A stretch of 64,000 nucleotides of DNA from SB11 sp035906255 (lineage in GTDB: Bacteria; Bacteroidota; Bacteroidia; UBA8524), in NCBI GenBank assembly GCA_035906255.1, contig JAMIFM010000011.1, forward strand, positions 62,001-126,000, read 5' to 3'. The notes beneath the pieces are model-generated. The model searched no databases. It saw only the letters and a list, made by a program, of their open reading frames with translations, and was not told the DNA's origin. This document shows, piece after piece, positions 44,256 through 53,673 of this stretch. Within the stretch, counting starts at the first letter, position 1, and each line of letters starts with the position of its first letter. A program made the translations under genes and the position numbers.

Positions 44256-44855
44256 ATGAAAAAGGTACTACTCACTTTGGTAATTATCGCATCTGCGGTT
44301 TTTTATGCAAACGCTCAAAACGACACTGTTTGTGCCGGTGCTACCGGTATCAGCTACTGGTTAAACGGTAATGTTGGTTCAACGTATGCATGGACTGTTG
44401 CAGGCGGAACGCAGGCTTCAGGAGGTTCAACTGACAGTATTACTATCGATTTTTTAACTACTACAGGTGTTGACACACTTACAGTAATTGAAACAGATTC
44501 GAATGGTTGCGTTGGTGACCCTGTGAAACTGGCTATTGTCCGTATGCCATTACCAAACGCTTCAATTGCAGGTACTACTGCACTGTGTTATGAAGACTCA
44601 ACAAGTGTTACTATCACACTTACGGGTACTTCTCCTTGGGATTTGACGTATAATGACGGCTCGGGTAACACTACCGTTAATCTTACCTCATCTCCGTTTG
44701 TAATCAACACCAGCACCTTAACAGCTTCAAAAACGTACACCCTTGTACAAGTGGTTGACAGGTTAACCTGCTCTACAACACTTTCAGGTGTGAGCTCAAC
44801 AGCAGTGGTTACTGTGTATCCTCAGGTGGTTACTCCTTCCATCCAACATAACTAA
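44256..44855 (+). CDS. Secreted PKD-like protein, first gene of a trio
   Basis: The 199 residues start with a signal peptide (MKKVLLTLVIIASAVFYANAQ). The body has one PKD-like module opening NDTVCAGATGISYWLNGNV and continuing STYAWTVAGGTQASGG, then a second beta-rich module that ends in VTPSIQHN. There is no T9SS domain of either known type. The first module resembles that of the next gene (FFWTVEGGT), so the two are related. It is the first gene of a run of three (44256-48241). The C-terminal VTxxIQ motif is shared with the third protein. Function is unknown; a surface structure part is suspected. Confidence 0.72.
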   Translation: MKKVLLTLVIIASAVFYANAQNDTVCAGATGISYWLNGNVGSTYAWTVAGGTQASGGSTDSITIDFLTTTGVDTLTVIETDSNGCVGDPVKLAIVRMPLPNASIAGTTALCYEDSTSVTITLTGTSPWDLTYNDGSGNTTVNLTSSPFVINTSTLTASKTYTLVQVVDRLTCSTTLSGVSSTAVVTVYPQVVTPSIQHN

Positions 44856-44912
44856 CCCTGTTACACCACAAGTAGGTTTACCTTATATAATATAACAGCG
44901 TACACATATCCA

Positions 44913-45968
44913 ATGAAATCCATAGGTTTGTACATCGGGGTGATGCTCTTGCTGGCAGTTTCTGCCGGCAAGGCATTTTCCCAATATATAGACACGGCTT
45001 GTATTGGCGAAGTGCACGCAATGTACCGAACCGGCGAACGCGCGGGTTCGGTATTTTTTTGGACTGTGGAGGGAGGTACAATAGACAGTACTTCAACCGA
45101 CGGGTCTAAAATATGGGTAAACTGGGGAATGACAGGAGGAGTTAAGAAAATTACGGTAAAAGAACGTACAAAAGAAGGCTGTCCCGGCAAACCTGTTGAT
45201 GCGCTTGTATTATTATGGCCCACCGGCCCAGTAAACATCTTTGGGCCTGAGCAAGTATGTAAAGGAACAGATGTGACTTTGGAAGCCAAAGGCGATGCAG
45301 ATATGTACGTTTGGAACACGGGCGATACGGCAGATAAAATTACCGTTAAACCTGATTTTGACACCTCGTTTGCTGTTACAGGGTATTTTGGTGAATGCGG
45401 AAGCAACTCATCGCTTCACGATTTAAGAGTAAAATACAGGCCGCAAGCCGATTTTACGTTCTCTCCTACCTTGCCTATTATTCACGAAGATGTAAACTTT
45501 ACCTATACAGGCACCAACAATGTTGATTTTTGGGATTGGGAGTTTATGGAAGATGGTAATACTATGGCAACTTCAAAGGTTATACATCCTACCCACGCGT
45601 TTACACAAATAGGGGTAAAAGCCGTAAGGCTTACTGTGCGAAACAACTTTGGTTGTACCGACAGTATTACTAAATACATCATGGTTGAATCAGGCATTAA
45701 TGTGTTTATTCCCAATGGATTTACACCTAATGACGATGGGTTTAACAATGTATTTAAACCTGTGTATGAAAACGTTACGAAAGTTGAGTTTTCTGTACTT
45801 GACCGCTGGGGTGAGATTATGTTTAAAACCTACTCTATGAACGAAGGCTGGGACGGACGCTATAAGGGCGTTCCTGTACCCGACGGTGTTTTCGTTTATC
45901 TAATACAAGTTACAGGAAAAGACAATAAAAATTATGTGTTTAATGGTACGGTAACCGTACTGCGCTAA
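44913..45968 (+). CDS. Secreted PKD protein with T9SS type B (gliding-type) domain
   Basis: The 351 residues carry a signal peptide (MKSIGLYIGVMLLLAVSAGKAFS), PKD-like modules with SVFFWTVEGGTIDS and QADFTFSPTLPIIHEDVNF, and a type B sorting domain of about 85 residues at the end. The latter has the diagnostic INVFIPNGFTPNDDGFNN and EFSVLDRWGEIMFKT parts and ends VFNGTVTVLR. Type B proteins are exported by T9SS and many go to the surface with PorP/SprF partners; no such partner is in the window. It follows the 199-aa gene by 57 bases and precedes the 756-aa gene by 2 bases, so the three genes look like one operon. Confidence 0.9.
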   Translation: MKSIGLYIGVMLLLAVSAGKAFSQYIDTACIGEVHAMYRTGERAGSVFFWTVEGGTIDSTSTDGSKIWVNWGMTGGVKKITVKERTKEGCPGKPVDALVLLWPTGPVNIFGPEQVCKGTDVTLEAKGDADMYVWNTGDTADKITVKPDFDTSFAVTGYFGECGSNSSLHDLRVKYRPQADFTFSPTLPIIHEDVNFTYTGTNNVDFWDWEFMEDGNTMATSKVIHPTHAFTQIGVKAVRLTVRNNFGCTDSITKYIMVESGINVFIPNGFTPNDDGFNNVFKPVYENVTKVEFSVLDRWGEIMFKTYSMNEGWDGRYKGVPVPDGVFVYLIQVTGKDNKNYVFNGTVTVLR

Positions 45969-45970
45969 CC

Positions 45971-48241
45971 ATGAAAGCAACGAAAAAAGCCATATTACTA
46001 TTCTTGATACTGCTGGCATTGCCTGCGGGTAAAAGACTATTGGCTCAAAGTTGCCAAGCATCCGTGCCTCATTACACTATAAATATGACGGGAAAAGCCG
46101 ATAGTGTATGGACAAGCTCTTCGGTTGCACGTTCAGGACGCTGTTGCGGGCTTTCAAGCTCATACCGTTGCATACACTTTACCGTTACCTTAGATGCAGG
46201 TGCAATGGGTATTACCATTACTGTCTCAGGTTCCTCATCAAGTTACACTTTTGAGTCTAATTGCGGTAATTCAACATCAGTTGGCGATACGATGTGTTTA
46301 ACCGGCGGCGGTACGTATGAACTTACCATTTGCCGCTCGGGTTCATCGTCCAGTCAAACATATACTGTACGCTCCATAAAAAAACCAACGGTAAACGCAG
46401 GAGCCGACACTACTATATGCTCGGCGGCAAATTCAGTACATCTTTACGGTACAGTTGCCACCAATATTGCTTCATACCAATGGACGGGCCAAGGCGGCTC
46501 GTTCATAGGTTCAACCACAAGCCTAAACCCTGTTTACATACCCTCACTTACCGAAATAGCTTCAGGTAGTACCTATTTAGTACTAAGCGGCACTGATTAT
46601 TCAGGCTGCACCACCATTCGCGATACAATGCGGGTAACAATATATTCAGCTCCGCTACCCATTATATCAGGCCCAACCGAGGTTTGCGAATATGCCGTTA
46701 ACCAAGTGTACTCAGTGACTTCACAACCGGGGCACAGTTACGATTGGCATTTAGTGGGCGGAAGAATAACATCAGGACAAGGTACCAGCGAAGTAAATGT
46801 TACGTGGGATACAGCAGGCCCGGGATATATTTATATGGTGCAAACCGATAGTAACGGCTGCCAAGGCGTAGGGGCAATTAACACCTTATCGCGATTTGAT
46901 TTTAATGCAGGCCTGATGACCACAGCCTCTATCGGCCCTAATGCAACATCGGCTGATGCTGACGCCTACACCAACGGGTTTGGTTTTGTGATTACAAACA
47001 ATTGCGGCGGTAATAAAGGGATTGATTTAGTGGTTCCGGGTAGTATTTTTAACAGGGGCAAACTATGTATGACGTATAGTTGGCAAAGGGATGAAAACAT
47101 GGCCGATTTTTTCACTCGCGGCGGACTTACTTATCGCGTCCGCAACGGTATGCTTGAAATTGGTATGAGGGTTTCCGACGGCGCAGGGGGCTTTACTGAT
47201 ATCGGCCCAATGTCAACAGGATATTCAGTACCGCCTGACGATGTACACAGGTATTTTACATTCTGTTACGATTCAGCATCAGGTATGGCAAGGGTAATGG
47301 TTCACGATTCATTAGTATGGTCGTACAATGGTGTCGCAGGGCGTGAATTGTATTGGACAGGGGCAGGTGATGCCATTATTGGCACTGTAATGGATGGCAG
47401 TTGCAGCGGTAACACCCTGCTCGATTGGTCAAACATTTCAGTACCCATATCTGTACTTGCAAAACCCAACACACAAATAAGCGGCCCTTCACCCGTTTGC
47501 CAATACAAACAAGCTACCTATGTTACTTCAGGCCAACCTTATTACCAATACCAATGGAATGTAACCGGCGGAACTATACTAAGCGGACAAGGAAATGACA
47601 CGGTTAGTGTTTTATGGACTTCTGCCGGAAATCAAAATATATACCTAACGCAAACCGATACTGTAAACGGTTGCGATAGCTCAGCATCCCTGTCAATTGT
47701 TGTAAATGCAGCACCAAACACTGCAATTACAGGCCCCGACACCGTTTGTTCGGGAGTCACAAATTTGTTTACCGCCCCTATTTTAAATGGGGTTACTTAC
47801 TTATGGAGCAGTGCTACTGCAAGTTTTACGGGTGGCACTGCTAACGATTCGGTAGGGGTTAGCTTCAACCAATACGGTTTTCATACCGTAACCCTTAAAA
47901 TTACCAACAATACAACAGGTTGCGACTCTACGGCAACACTTACCATATTTAACGACAGTATTCCTGTGGTTAACATTAGTGGTGATAACCCTGTTTGCGA
48001 AGACAACGTTACTACCACCTACCAAACTGCATACAACCCCAAATACACTTATTATTGGACGCTGACTAACGGAACCATTGTAGCAGGACAAGGTACTAAT
48101 ACAATTAATGCTACTTGGGCTGCACCCGGCAACGGAAGTGCTAAAGTTGAAGTGAAAAAACAACCCGGTAGTTGCCCCAACGAAGATACCATGCCGGTAA
48201 TTATTTTCGCAAAACCCGTTACGGGAGCCATTCAATATTAA
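45971..48241 (+). CDS. Secreted multi-PKD-like protein lacking a known sorting domain
   Basis: The ATG at 45971 comes two bases after the stop of the type B protein, consistent with translational coupling. The 756 residues have a signal peptide (AILLFLILLALPAGKRLLAQ), a first Cys-rich domain (SGRCCGLSSSYRCIHFTVTL), then PKD-like modules with the recurring phrase GP..VC......Y.W...GG.I.SGQG (GPTEVCEYAVNQVYSV, GPSPVCQYKQATYVTS). A concanavalin-like insert lies at about 310-490 (the RFDFNAGLMTTASIGPNA region). The end FAKPVTGAIQY has no T9SS domain but resembles VTPSIQHN of the 199-aa protein. How it leaves the cell is open. Function unknown. Confidence 0.75.
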   Translation: MKATKKAILLFLILLALPAGKRLLAQSCQASVPHYTINMTGKADSVWTSSSVARSGRCCGLSSSYRCIHFTVTLDAGAMGITITVSGSSSSYTFESNCGNSTSVGDTMCLTGGGTYELTICRSGSSSSQTYTVRSIKKPTVNAGADTTICSAANSVHLYGTVATNIASYQWTGQGGSFIGSTTSLNPVYIPSLTEIASGSTYLVLSGTDYSGCTTIRDTMRVTIYSAPLPIISGPTEVCEYAVNQVYSVTSQPGHSYDWHLVGGRITSGQGTSEVNVTWDTAGPGYIYMVQTDSNGCQGVGAINTLSRFDFNAGLMTTASIGPNATSADADAYTNGFGFVITNNCGGNKGIDLVVPGSIFNRGKLCMTYSWQRDENMADFFTRGGLTYRVRNGMLEIGMRVSDGAGGFTDIGPMSTGYSVPPDDVHRYFTFCYDSASGMARVMVHDSLVWSYNGVAGRELYWTGAGDAIIGTVMDGSCSGNTLLDWSNISVPISVLAKPNTQISGPSPVCQYKQATYVTSGQPYYQYQWNVTGGTILSGQGNDTVSVLWTSAGNQNIYLTQTDTVNGCDSSASLSIVVNAAPNTAITGPDTVCSGVTNLFTAPILNGVTYLWSSATASFTGGTANDSVGVSFNQYGFHTVTLKITNNTTGCDSTATLTIFNDSIPVVNISGDNPVCEDNVTTTYQTAYNPKYTYYWTLTNGTIVAGQGTNTINATWAAPGNGSAKVEVKKQPGSCPNEDTMPVIIFAKPVTGAIQY

Positions 48242-48306
48242 AAAGCGTCATACTTTCTTTTTGGTTGTTTTTATGTATCTTACCCTCTGCATAAACAACT
48301 AAAACT

Positions 48307-48978
48307 ATGATATACTTTGATGCTGAATACATTTCTTTTTTTAGCGGCTTAGAAACCAATAATACCAAAGAATGGTTTGATACTAATAAAAAGACTTATG
48401 AAAACAAGGTAAAAAAACCTTTTGCAGCCTTTATAGAGGAACTGATTGCCGCGTATAATTCACTGGGGTACAACATCCCGATGACTGTTAAAGATGCTGT
48501 AATGCGTATTAACCGCGATGTAAGGTTCAGCAACGATAAATCACCCTATAAAATGTACATGAGTGCTATGGTATCGCCGCACGGTAAAAAAGATACCACG
48601 AAACCCGGAATGTACATAGAAGCCAATCACAAACACGTGCGCTTATACACGGGTAGCCATATGCTTGAAAAACAAGATTTATACAACGTGAGGGAACACA
48701 TTGCAAACAACGTGGCTGAGTTTACAAAACTGGTAACCGCCAAAACTTTTAAAGATGTTTTTGGTGAAATAAGGGGCGAAAAAAACAAAATACTGCCCCC
48801 TGAGTTTAAAGAAACTGCCGAAAAGCAACCGCTTATCTACAACAAGAGCTTTTATTATTTTGCCAACTTCGACCCAAAAACCTTATTGCAGGATGGTTTG
48901 GTTGAAAAATTTATAGCTGCTTTTAAAGTAGCCTTGCCCGTAAACAATTTTTTCGAAGACGCACTAAGCCGTGATTAA
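48307..48978 (+). CDS. DUF2461 domain protein
   Basis: The 223 residues match DUF2461/TIGR02453 (FFSGLETNNTKEWFDTNKKTYENKVKKPF). Typical blocks are MRINRDVRFSNDKSPYKMYM and KPGMYIEANHKHVRLYTGSHMLEKQDLYNVREHI. It is a soluble cytoplasmic protein of unknown function, well conserved in bacteria. The start is the ATG at 48307. Its stop overlaps the convergent receiver gene by 4 bases (48975-48978). Confidence 0.93.
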   Translation: MIYFDAEYISFFSGLETNNTKEWFDTNKKTYENKVKKPFAAFIEELIAAYNSLGYNIPMTVKDAVMRINRDVRFSNDKSPYKMYMSAMVSPHGKKDTTKPGMYIEANHKHVRLYTGSHMLEKQDLYNVREHIANNVAEFTKLVTAKTFKDVFGEIRGEKNKILPPEFKETAEKQPLIYNKSFYYFANFDPKTLLQDGLVEKFIAAFKVALPVNNFFEDALSRD

Positions 48979-49373
48979 CCCAATTTGCTTAGCATATCCA
49001 GCAAGGTTTCTTCACTTATAGGCTTCACAATATAGTCCGTTACCTCACTAATGCGTTTGGCTCGGTCAATATCCGTTTGATTTATCGACGAGGTAACTAC
49101 ATAAATAGTTACCTTTTTGGGTAGTTTAGGTTTTAGCATGATAAATTCATCCAAAAACTCCCAACCGTCCATAATTGGCATATTTAAATCCAACAGCACT
49201 AAATCGGGCAACTCATCAACGTTTGCAACCGTATTTTTAAAAAAATCTATTGCCAATTCACCGTCAGAAAACATTAAGATTTTCCGTGCCATTTTACGGC
49301 TTTCAAGCTGGCTTTTAATTACAAATCGGTAAATTTCATCATCATCTACCACACATATTGTAGGGTTAAACAT
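48975..49373 (-). CDS. Response regulator receiver protein
   Basis: The 132 residues form a stand-alone receiver domain: acidic triad D10-D12 in CVVDDDEI, phosphoacceptor D62 in LVLLDLNMPIMDG, Thr94/Ser95 in YVVTSSIN and Lys117 in DYIVKPISE. It lies 11 bases after the three-PAS histidine kinase on the same strand, so it is the likely partner of that kinase. No DNA-binding output domain is present, so signalling probably continues through protein contacts. Confidence 0.95.
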   Translation of the reverse strand: MFNPTICVVDDDEIYRFVIKSQLESRKMARKILMFSDGELAIDFFKNTVANVDELPDLVLLDLNMPIMDGWEFLDEFIMLKPKLPKKVTIYVVTSSINQTDIDRAKRISEVTDYIVKPISEETLLDMLSKLG

Positions 49374-49384
49374 AAATCATAGTA

Positions 49385-51232
49385 TTAGGATTGTTCTCTC
49401 TCAAAATATATTGTAAAAACGGTACCCTCATTAGGCACACTACTCACGCTTATTGAGCCTCCCATAGCCTCAATTTGTGCTTTGGTAATAAACAGCCCCA
49501 CCCCTCTTGCATCTGCATTGCGGTGAAATGTTTTGTGCAGGCCGAACATCTTTTTCCCATGCCTTTCCATATCAATGCCTAACCCGTTATCGCTCACTTT
49601 TAGCACCTTCCCGTCCTGTTTGTTTTCATACGTCTCAAATGTAATAACAGGACACCTTTCAGGATGGCGGTATTTTATCGCATTGGTTAATAAATTTAAC
49701 AAAATGCTTTCAAGGTACATAGTAGGATAAAGTATAGATGGGCAGGCAACAAAATTGCTTTGCAAAACAGCCTTTGAGTTCTCAATATCAGTTTCGCATA
49801 AAATAGCCGTAGCATTTAGCCGCTCAGCAAAATTAAGCCTGCTTTTTTCAATGGCCGTATCGGTTTTAATACTCAGTGCCTTTGATAATTCATTTAGTGT
49901 ATTGGTAAGGTGGTGGGTTACTGTCCGCAATTTCTCAACAATAGCATCTTTGTTTTCAGCCTCAACCTGTTGGTCATACATAAAAAACAACGACGCAAGA
50001 TTGCCCACAGGTGAACGCAGGTTGTGCGAAGTGATGTATGCAAAATCTTCCAGTTGCTTATGATACTTTAATTTCTCTTGCAACTCTCGCATCTCGTGGT
50101 TCAGTTTTTCAATCTTATCCCTGTCTGCCTTTTGCTGGCTTATATCCCTCACAATCTGCGAAACGCCTATAATACCCCCTTCGGCATCCCTTATCGGCGA
50201 GCAGGTTATTGAAACATCAAACCCCTCCCCGTTTTTTCGCAGCATTAACGTTTCTATATGCCGTGTAACCTCCCCCCTTAATACTTGTAGTGCCAATTCT
50301 TCTGCATCATACCGTTTTTCAGCAGGTATCAACAGGTTAATATGCTCACCCAATACTTCCCTTGCCGTATAACCAAAAATTGCTTCAGCACCCTTATTCC
50401 AACTCACTATCATACGGTCGGTATTTTTTGCAATAATTGCATCGTTTGACGATTCAACAATAGATGCCAGTTGGGCATTCTGTTTTTCAAGCCGTTTTCG
50501 GTCGCCAATATCCCGTATGGCTGCACAAGCACTGGTTTTGTCTCCGGTTCTTATATAACTCAGTGCCACCTCAACCATAAATTCCGTACCGTCTTTGCGC
50601 AATGCAAAAAGCTCAATACCAGTTCCCATTCCCCTAACCTCAGGGGCTGCAATAAAGGCCATTTTAGCTTTTTTATGCCGCTGCGAAAACCGTTGGGGAA
50701 TAAGTCTTTCAACCTCAACACCAATAAGCTCTGCACGGGTATAACCGAACATTTTTTCGGTTTGGGCATTCACCAGCTCAATACGACCTTCGCTATCAGC
50801 AATTACCATTGCATCAGGGGCTGACTCCAATAGAGCTTTAAACTTATACTCCGCTGCTTTTTTTTCACTTATATCACGTATGGCTGCACACGCATTTATT
50901 TTCCCGTTTGTTTCAACATAACTCAAGGCTATTTCTACCAAAAACTCGGTGCCGTTTTTGTGCAGGGCATATAACTCTAAACCGCTACCCATCTCCCTCA
51001 CTTCGGGCGATTTGATGAACCCGCTCTTCTTTTTTTTATGGCCTGCATGGTATCGCGCAGGTATTAACAATTCCAATTCTTTACCCAACAACTCATCCCT
51101 GTTATATCCAAACATCTTTTCTGTTTGTGTGTTTACCATTTCAATCACCCCCACATCATCAATAAGTACCATAGCATCTGGGGCTGAGTTAAGTATCGCT
51201 CTGAAAGAATATTCCGTTTCGGTAGTTAACAT
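49385..51232 (-). CDS. Three-PAS sensor histidine kinase
   Basis: The 615-residue soluble kinase has three PAS domains (about 8-125, 130-248 and 252-370), a short coiled coil and a HisKA-like domain. The phosphoacceptor is H403 in FAYITSHNLRSPVGN. A HATPase_c domain with the G-box pieces VSDNGLGIDM and GVGLFITKAQIEAMGGSI follows. PAS1 and PAS2 are near copies of one another, which suggests duplication inside the gene. No membrane helix is seen, so it likely senses a cytoplasmic or diffusible cue. With the receiver protein 11 bases downstream it forms a two-component pair. Confidence 0.93.
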   Translation of the reverse strand: MLTTETEYSFRAILNSAPDAMVLIDDVGVIEMVNTQTEKMFGYNRDELLGKELELLIPARYHAGHKKKKSGFIKSPEVREMGSGLELYALHKNGTEFLVEIALSYVETNGKINACAAIRDISEKKAAEYKFKALLESAPDAMVIADSEGRIELVNAQTEKMFGYTRAELIGVEVERLIPQRFSQRHKKAKMAFIAAPEVRGMGTGIELFALRKDGTEFMVEVALSYIRTGDKTSACAAIRDIGDRKRLEKQNAQLASIVESSNDAIIAKNTDRMIVSWNKGAEAIFGYTAREVLGEHINLLIPAEKRYDAEELALQVLRGEVTRHIETLMLRKNGEGFDVSITCSPIRDAEGGIIGVSQIVRDISQQKADRDKIEKLNHEMRELQEKLKYHKQLEDFAYITSHNLRSPVGNLASLFFMYDQQVEAENKDAIVEKLRTVTHHLTNTLNELSKALSIKTDTAIEKSRLNFAERLNATAILCETDIENSKAVLQSNFVACPSILYPTMYLESILLNLLTNAIKYRHPERCPVITFETYENKQDGKVLKVSDNGLGIDMERHGKKMFGLHKTFHRNADARGVGLFITKAQIEAMGGSISVSSVPNEGTVFTIYFEREQS

Positions 51233-51539
51233 AAAAAATTAATAATAAACAAGCGGATGATTACGGTACAGTGTAATGCAATTATCTTTTACTATTGATG
51301 CCCCATATAGTTGCTACCCTTTAAACAACCGCATTGATAAACACGGCCATTGTTGCAATTTTCAGATACATAGAGCCTAAAACAAACTTAAACAATTTTA
51401 ACATTAAATTCAACAAGAATTATAACCTATGGTATAAATAAAAACCGTGCTGCTATATTCAGTAAACATTTAGTTTTTAATTGATATAAACTAAAAAAGC
51501 AGCCTGTTGGCTGCTTTTTTAGTTTCTTATAAATAATAA
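51233..51539. other. Intergenic gap, AT-rich
   Basis: This region of 307 bases holds the kinase promoter on the minus strand (no clear box) and the terminator at 51488-51525. Nothing else was recognised. Confidence 0.45.
51488..51525. terminator. Strong bidirectional terminator
   Basis: The 17-base arms aaactaaaaaagcagcc (51488-51504) and ggctgcttttttagttt (51509-51525) pair perfectly with loop tgtt. It serves the trhO gene. Confidence 0.92.
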
Positions 51540-52475
51540 TTACAAGGTAGGATTTTTACTTACATAAAAGCCTGTACCGTCATACTCTCGCTTGCGCGGA
51601 TGTTCTTTGCACTCGTGGCTACAGGCTCCTTGCATTTCATCTCCGCAGCTTTCGCATATAGGTTTGTGTACGTTACATTCAGGATTGGCACAGTTTACCA
51701 TACGGCTGGTGGGTGTTTGGCATATATAGCACTCTGAAATATTTTCAGGATTAACTGTATTAACGGGCACGGTTACCCTACCGTCAAACACATAACAAAC
51801 CCCGTCAAAATCTTTACCTCCGGTTTCTTTGCTATAATTTATTATACCGCCGTGCAACTGGTACACATCTTTAAATCCTGCTTCTAAAAGCAATGCGCTG
51901 GCTTTTTCGCACTTTATACCCCCGGTGCAATAGGTAATCACCTTTTTATCTTTAAGGTGCTCCAACTCCCCTATTTTTTCAGGAAACTCGCGAAAGTTAT
52001 CAATATCAAGCGTTAAGGCGTTTTTAAAACGGCCAACATTGTGCTCATAATTACTGCGCACATCAAGCACCACCACATCTTCTTGTTCCTTTAGTTCTTG
52101 AAATTCCTTACCGTTAAGATGTACACCCGTTTTCACTGTAGGGTCAACATCCCATCCCTTGTTACGTTCAAGCCCCAAGTGTACAATCTCTGGCTTGTAG
52201 CGTACATGTATTTTGTAAAAAGCGTGTACATCGCTGTCATCAATCTTAAACTCGGTGTGTGCAAAGCGCGAATCGGCCTTCACGTAGTCCATATATTGGC
52301 GGCATTGCTCCGGTGTACCGCTCACAGTACCGTTCAGTCCCTCGTCGGCCACAATAATGCGACCTAAAATGCCTATTTGTTTGCAAAACTTCAAATGCTG
52401 CTCAGCATAAGCCTCCGCATTCTCAACTTTTGCATAACAGTAATACAGTAATATTTGAAAAGGTTTTGTTGCCAT
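51540..52475 (-). CDS. trhO: tRNA uridine-34 hydroxylase TrhO (rhodanese-like)
   Basis: This enzyme family uses oxygen to make 5-hydroxyuridine at position 34 of certain tRNAs. The start at 52475 (MATKPFQILLYYCYAKVENA) gives 311 residues. An N-terminal domain (about 1-90) is followed by a rhodanese domain with the active site YCTGGIKCEKA (C183). The C-terminal 60 residues are Cys-rich and probably bind zinc (ECYICQTPTSRMVNCANPEC, then CESCGDEMQGACSHECKEH). The alternative name, rhodanese-related sulfurtransferase YceA, is older. It is a single gene with a strong terminator. Confidence 0.93.
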   Translation of the reverse strand: MATKPFQILLYYCYAKVENAEAYAEQHLKFCKQIGILGRIIVADEGLNGTVSGTPEQCRQYMDYVKADSRFAHTEFKIDDSDVHAFYKIHVRYKPEIVHLGLERNKGWDVDPTVKTGVHLNGKEFQELKEQEDVVVLDVRSNYEHNVGRFKNALTLDIDNFREFPEKIGELEHLKDKKVITYCTGGIKCEKASALLLEAGFKDVYQLHGGIINYSKETGGKDFDGVCYVFDGRVTVPVNTVNPENISECYICQTPTSRMVNCANPECNVHKPICESCGDEMQGACSHECKEHPRKREYDGTGFYVSKNPTL

Positions 52476-52565
52476 TATTTTGGGGTGCAAATATACAAAA
52501 CCTTTATATGCTAACTATGATTTTGGTCAGGTTACGAACCTATCGGCAAAACAGAAAGGATTGTT

Positions 52566-53015
52566 TTATCCCCTGATAACATCCAACACTTCGTTGGCTG
52601 TTTTAGCATCTTTTTCAGTAATCCCTTTAAAAATCAATTCTAAATCATCCATCACCAAGCCTATTTCGTGTAGCAGCTCCAACCCTGTTTCGGTAATCCG
52701 CAACTCTTGCATCCTACGATTGTCTTTATTCTCGCACCTGCTCACCAGTTTTTTCTGCTCCAGTTTATCCACCAAACGGGTAATATTTGATGACGGTTCT
52801 AACATACGGCTTAGCACAGAGCCTACTGATGCCGCATTAGGGTATTGCCCCCGCAATATTCGCAGCACATTAAACTGCTGGTGGCTGATTCCGAATTTTT
52901 TTAGCTTGCGGGTTTGATGCATATGCAACCAATTGCCCGTGTACATTATGTTTAAAGCCAGTTTCAGGTATTCGCTGTCAAAGTTTTTTTGCTGTATTGC
53001 ATCTTCCAACCGCAT
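52566..53015 (-). CDS. MarR family transcriptional regulator
   Basis: The 149 residues show the winged-helix MarR core: QTRKLKKFGISHQQFNVLRILRG, recognition-helix part ASVGSVLSRMLEPSSNITRLVDKLE, and the wing SRCENKDNRRMQELRITETG. Such dimeric repressors often control a neighbouring gene and respond to small acids. The divergent gene at 53090 (75-base gap) is the natural candidate target, though this is only inferred. Start is ATG at 53015. Confidence 0.93.
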   Translation of the reverse strand: MRLEDAIQQKNFDSEYLKLALNIMYTGNWLHMHQTRKLKKFGISHQQFNVLRILRGQYPNAASVGSVLSRMLEPSSNITRLVDKLEQKKLVSRCENKDNRRMQELRITETGLELLHEIGLVMDDLELIFKGITEKDAKTANEVLDVIRG

Positions 53016-53089
53016 AGTTAATCGGGTGTTTTTGTGTCAGTTCGCAAAATTGTATTTTTTTTTGGATATTAATTTTCTAAATAGCAACA

Positions 53090-53581
53090 ATGTCAAAATA
53101 CTTTTTGGTGGTAAGTATATTACTTGCCTGCGTATATAATGTTGCCGCCCAGCAGCGATTGGTATTTACCCTACCCCACGCCAATAAAACAGTGGTTGTG
53201 AAAAACGGTGATATGGTGCGGCTTTTATACAGAGGCTATTTAGGGCAAGTGCAAGATTATTACGGGCGGGTTGAAAACATAAACGATTCGTTTGTGGGTT
53301 TTGAAAACAACTGGAAAATACGGGTAAGTGATATTATAGGCTTTAGGAAGTTTAATAAATACCGCGACCTCTTAAAAGGCGTTACAGAGGTGGTAACGCT
53401 TACCGCTTCAATTATTGCATTTCCACTCATTATAAATAACAACCCGCACCTGAGTTTTGGGCAACGGCTTGGTATCACCTTTGGTATTGGGCTGGCAGGC
53501 TCGCTTATGAACCAGTTGTTGTTCCCATCACAAATAAAATACTTTATGAGTGCCGGTTGGCAGGTGAAAGTTGCTGATTAG
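53090..53581 (+). CDS. Small exported protein of unknown function
   Basis: The 163 residues begin with a signal peptide or membrane anchor (MSKYFLVVSILLACVYNVAAQ) and have a later hydrophobic stretch (GVTEVVTLTASIIAFPLII and FGQRLGITFGIGLAGSLMNQLLF). It begins with a beta-rich part (LPHANKTVVVKNGDMVRLLYRGYLGQVQ). It is likely a membrane-associated protein of the periplasm. No family was recognised. It is divergent from marR and may be its target. Confidence 0.66.
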   Translation: MSKYFLVVSILLACVYNVAAQQRLVFTLPHANKTVVVKNGDMVRLLYRGYLGQVQDYYGRVENINDSFVGFENNWKIRVSDIIGFRKFNKYRDLLKGVTEVVTLTASIIAFPLIINNNPHLSFGQRLGITFGIGLAGSLMNQLLFPSQIKYFMSAGWQVKVAD

Positions 53582-53673
53582 CCACTAAAGCACTCTCTTT
53601 AGCACACTATTTAATCCCTTCACCCGAAAAATTTGTTTATTCCCCCCTAATAATGCAATTTGCCTGTTGAGTT

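Noticed and set aside
44256..45968. A split or frameshifted gene (199-aa plus 351-aa proteins)
   Set aside because: Each protein has its own ATG and signal peptide, and the 57-base gap contains stops in all relevant frames; they are separate genes.
45971..48241. Truncated T9SS protein
   Set aside because: The frame ends cleanly at a TAA with a motif shared with the 199-aa protein; no leftover sorting-domain sequence is seen downstream.
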